Part shown: positions 62,122 to 64,000 of the stretch, in pieces | Numbering within the stretch: the stretch's first letter is position 1 | How the letters are laid out: each line of letters begins with the position of its first letter | Translations under genes and position numbers: made by a program | The notes under the pieces: model-generated | What the model saw: the letters and a program-made list of their open reading frames with translations, nothing else | The model's database searches: none | What the model was told of the DNA's origin: nothing | Assembly (NCBI GenBank): GCA_963814985.1 | Contig: CAWFFV010000047.1 | Location: forward strand, 7,154 to 71,153 | Direction: 5' to 3' | From: CAWFFV01 sp963814985 | Lineage (GTDB): Bacteria > Chloroflexota > Ktedonobacteria > Ktedonobacterales > Ktedonobacteraceae | Length of the DNA: 64,000 bases

Positions 62122-63997
62122 GATTCTTACGCAACCTTGCTGATCGCCTATGTGGTATACTAAGAAGTTGAACTTTTTTCACTTTTGTAAAGCTTTTTTC
62201 GAGGATCAAAGACATCCCATGATCATCATTTTTCCAGACCTTCCCGCCGTCGAAGTAGAAGGAGTAGAGGCAGATGAAGAGATTACCCTGATTCTCCGTA
62301 CGACATCTCCAACGGCTCCTTGCCCCTCATGTGGAATCCTGATCTTCACGCATCCAAAGCCGATATACACGGATATTGCGCGATCTTCCCTCTGTTGGGC
62401 ATCCAATTCGTCTCATCATGCAGGTCCGTCGTTTTTTCTGCAAAAACCGCACCTGTGCTCAAAAGATCTTCGTGGAACGACTTCCAGAGCTTTGCCGTCC
62501 TCACGCTCAGCGAACGAAACGGCTCCAAAAAGCTCTTTGTGAGCTTGGACTCAAAATAGGAGGCCAAGCAGGAGCCGATGGAGGAAGTGAGCTCGGCATA
62601 AGCGGGAGTCGCGATACCATCTTGCGTCTGGTTCGCCAATCAGAACAGCCCGCTCAACAAGAGCCACGTGTCATCGGTCTGGACGACTGGGCGTGGAAAC
62701 GCAGGTTGCGTTATGGAACGCTGATTTGTGATCTGGAACGAGGTGTGCCCATTGATCTCTTACCCGATCGTACTGTCGAGACGGTCTCAGCATGGTTGCA
62801 GGACCATCCCACGATCGAATTTGTCAGTCGCGACGGATCGTCAGAATATGCCTCAGCGATTAAAAAAGGAACTCCGCAAGCCAGACAAGTGAGCGATCGC
62901 TGGCATGTGACGAAAAATCTTGCAGGGTGTGTTTCGATCGTACTGACCCAATGTCTCACAGAGCTCCGTCGTGCAGAGCAAGCAGTAGTTCATCGAGAAG
63001 AAAGGGAGATTCCACCTTACCAAGAGCATTCTCCAACCAAAACGCGGGCAGTCCAACAAGCGCAGCAGGCTCGCCAGGCCGAGCGACTGGAACGGTATGA
63101 GACCATCATCACCCTGCGGAATCAAGGAATGAGATCTTCGGATATTGCGGCGCAAGTAGGAATGCCTGAGCGGACCATTCGCCATTGGCTCTCTGATTGA
63201 GGCATCCCCTATTCTGGCTCTCGCAAACCTCGCCCACGCCTCATTGACCCTTACAAGACCTACCTTTTTTCGCGTTGGCACCAGGGTTGCCACAATGGAG
63301 CACAACTGGAAAAAGAGCTGAGAGCGAAAGGCTACAAAGGGTCCGGGCGGGCGCTCTCCCGCTACCTGGAGACATTGGAACCATCTGGATTGTCTCCACA
63401 CAAGCAGGACTCTGCGTCAGCCATCGGCCCAGTAGTTTGCTCTATCCAACCCAATCCGCTTTTGACCCTCTCAGCACAACAAGCGACATGGCTCTTTTTC
63501 CGCAGACCAGAGGATTTGAAAGAAGACGAGCAGAAGATGCTTCAATCCTTGAGACAAGCAAGCCCACACCTTGAAACGACGTATCAACTGGTGGACAAAT
63601 TTCTGCATATGGTGCGCGAGCATGCAGGAGAGCAACTTGATATGTGGCTCGATGAAGCAGAAGCCAGTCATCTCAAGGCGTTTGACTCGTTTCTCACCGG
63701 CGTGCAACAAGACAAAGACGCCGTCTTTGCAGGCTTGACGTTGCCTTGGAGCAATGGCCCTTTGGAGGGGAATGTGAATTGGCTCAAACTGATTAAAAGA
63801 AGCATGTATGGTCGCGCCGAATTTGATCTTCTCAAGCTTCGAGTGCTCTATCACAGCAAAAAGGATCAGGACAGAAAAAACAAGGAAAAGAATCATCAAG
63901 ATCAACAGATGGGTCGTCTGAAGAAACCGAAGTTGATGAAAAGCGGCACAAACTCTCAGTATACCACAACTGGCATCAGCAAGGTTGCGTAAGAATC
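62122..63997 (+). mobile_element. ISL3-family insertion sequence reaching the window edge
   Basis: GATTCTTACGCAACC... at 62122 and its exact 23-bp inverse ending at 63997 bound the ISL3 transposase gene, giving 1876 bp. Only three bases lie beyond the right end, so the 8-bp target duplication usual for ISL3 elements cannot be checked. Confidence 0.78.
62219..63992 (+). pseudogene. ISL3-family transposase, one frameshift and one in-frame TGA
   Basis: ATG 62219 begins MIIIFPDLPAVEVEGVEAD. The zinc cluster starts with CPSCG, the frame shifts near 62340, and the rest (VRRFFCKNRTCAQKIFVERL) continues. The first DDE Asp lies in VIGLDDWAWKRRLRYGT and the second in FVSRDGSSEYASAI. TGA at 63198-63200, after TIRHWLSD, interrupts the same frame, which resumes GIPYSGSRKPRPRL and reaches the Glu block LPWSNGPLEGNVNWLKLIKR. 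The tail is Lys-rich. The chain would be about 590 residues if repaired. Confidence 0.82.
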
Positions 63998-64000
63998 GCT

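Noticed and set aside
1..64000. CRISPR arrays, rRNA or tRNA genes
   Set aside because: No regularly spaced repeats, no rRNA-like stretches and no tRNA cloverleaf with a GGTTCGAATCC-type arm were seen on reading.

Overview
The window reads as an accessory, mobile-element-rich chromosome segment of a Ktedonobacteria-like Chloroflexota bacterium. This is inferred from the mix of NACHT ATPases with multi-spanning membrane tails, a kinase-WD40 fusion, numerous IscB/TnpB elements and IS50-, IS66-, ISL3- and IS3-type transposases. No rRNA or tRNA gene and no CRISPR array was seen. Many genes carry single-base frameshifts or single in-frame stops. These are very unevenly spread: the lasso-peptide block, drmA and the first two tnpB copies are riddled with them, while drmD, the RelE-UvrD gene, the TPR gene and the 26-29 kb block are clean. 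That favours real decay in places, but leftover sequencing indels cannot be excluded.

Layout. 0-3 kb: DnaC-like helicase loader, a 56-aa gene, a truncated IscB copy and a small HTH gene. 3-11 kb: a decayed tnpB, then a decayed lasso-peptide cluster (candidate precursor, terminator, cyclase, RRE protein, B2 protease, ABC transporter) split by a second decayed tnpB. 11-16 kb: a tandem-MerR regulator gene split by a Tn5/IS50-like element with a perfect 9-bp target duplication, then broken alpha/beta hydrolase and threonine-aldolase-like genes. 16-25.8 kb: methyltransferase, TnpB element, NACHT membrane protein, cytochrome P450, HTH-GAF regulator and an IscB element with its omega-RNA region. 26-31.3 kb: two single-pass membrane proteins and a Ser/Thr kinase-WD40 protein, each linked to ~40-aa mini-ORFs. 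31.4-34.5 kb: a four-gene AT-rich operon (two small proteins, ATPase, TPR protein) resembling a split STAND system. 34.5-36.2 kb: integrase fragment and a structured non-coding stretch.

36.2-54.3 kb is the main find: a class-1-like DISARM operon (drmD, drmMI, drmA, drmB) with no drmC. Between drmMI and drmA it carries an Mrr_N-type winged-helix protein, a GmrSD/BrxU-type DUF262-HNH protein with a C-terminal HEPN motif (interrupted by one TAG), a RelE-UvrD helicase fusion and a 45-aa coupled ORF. A GIY-YIG protein follows drmB. This looks like a composite restriction/abortive-infection locus built on a DISARM core.

55-64 kb: a lipoprotein, an IS3 fragment, a second NACHT membrane protein, a frameshifted IS66 transposase, a 499-bp element with 65-bp inverted repeats and an ISL3 element reaching the window edge.
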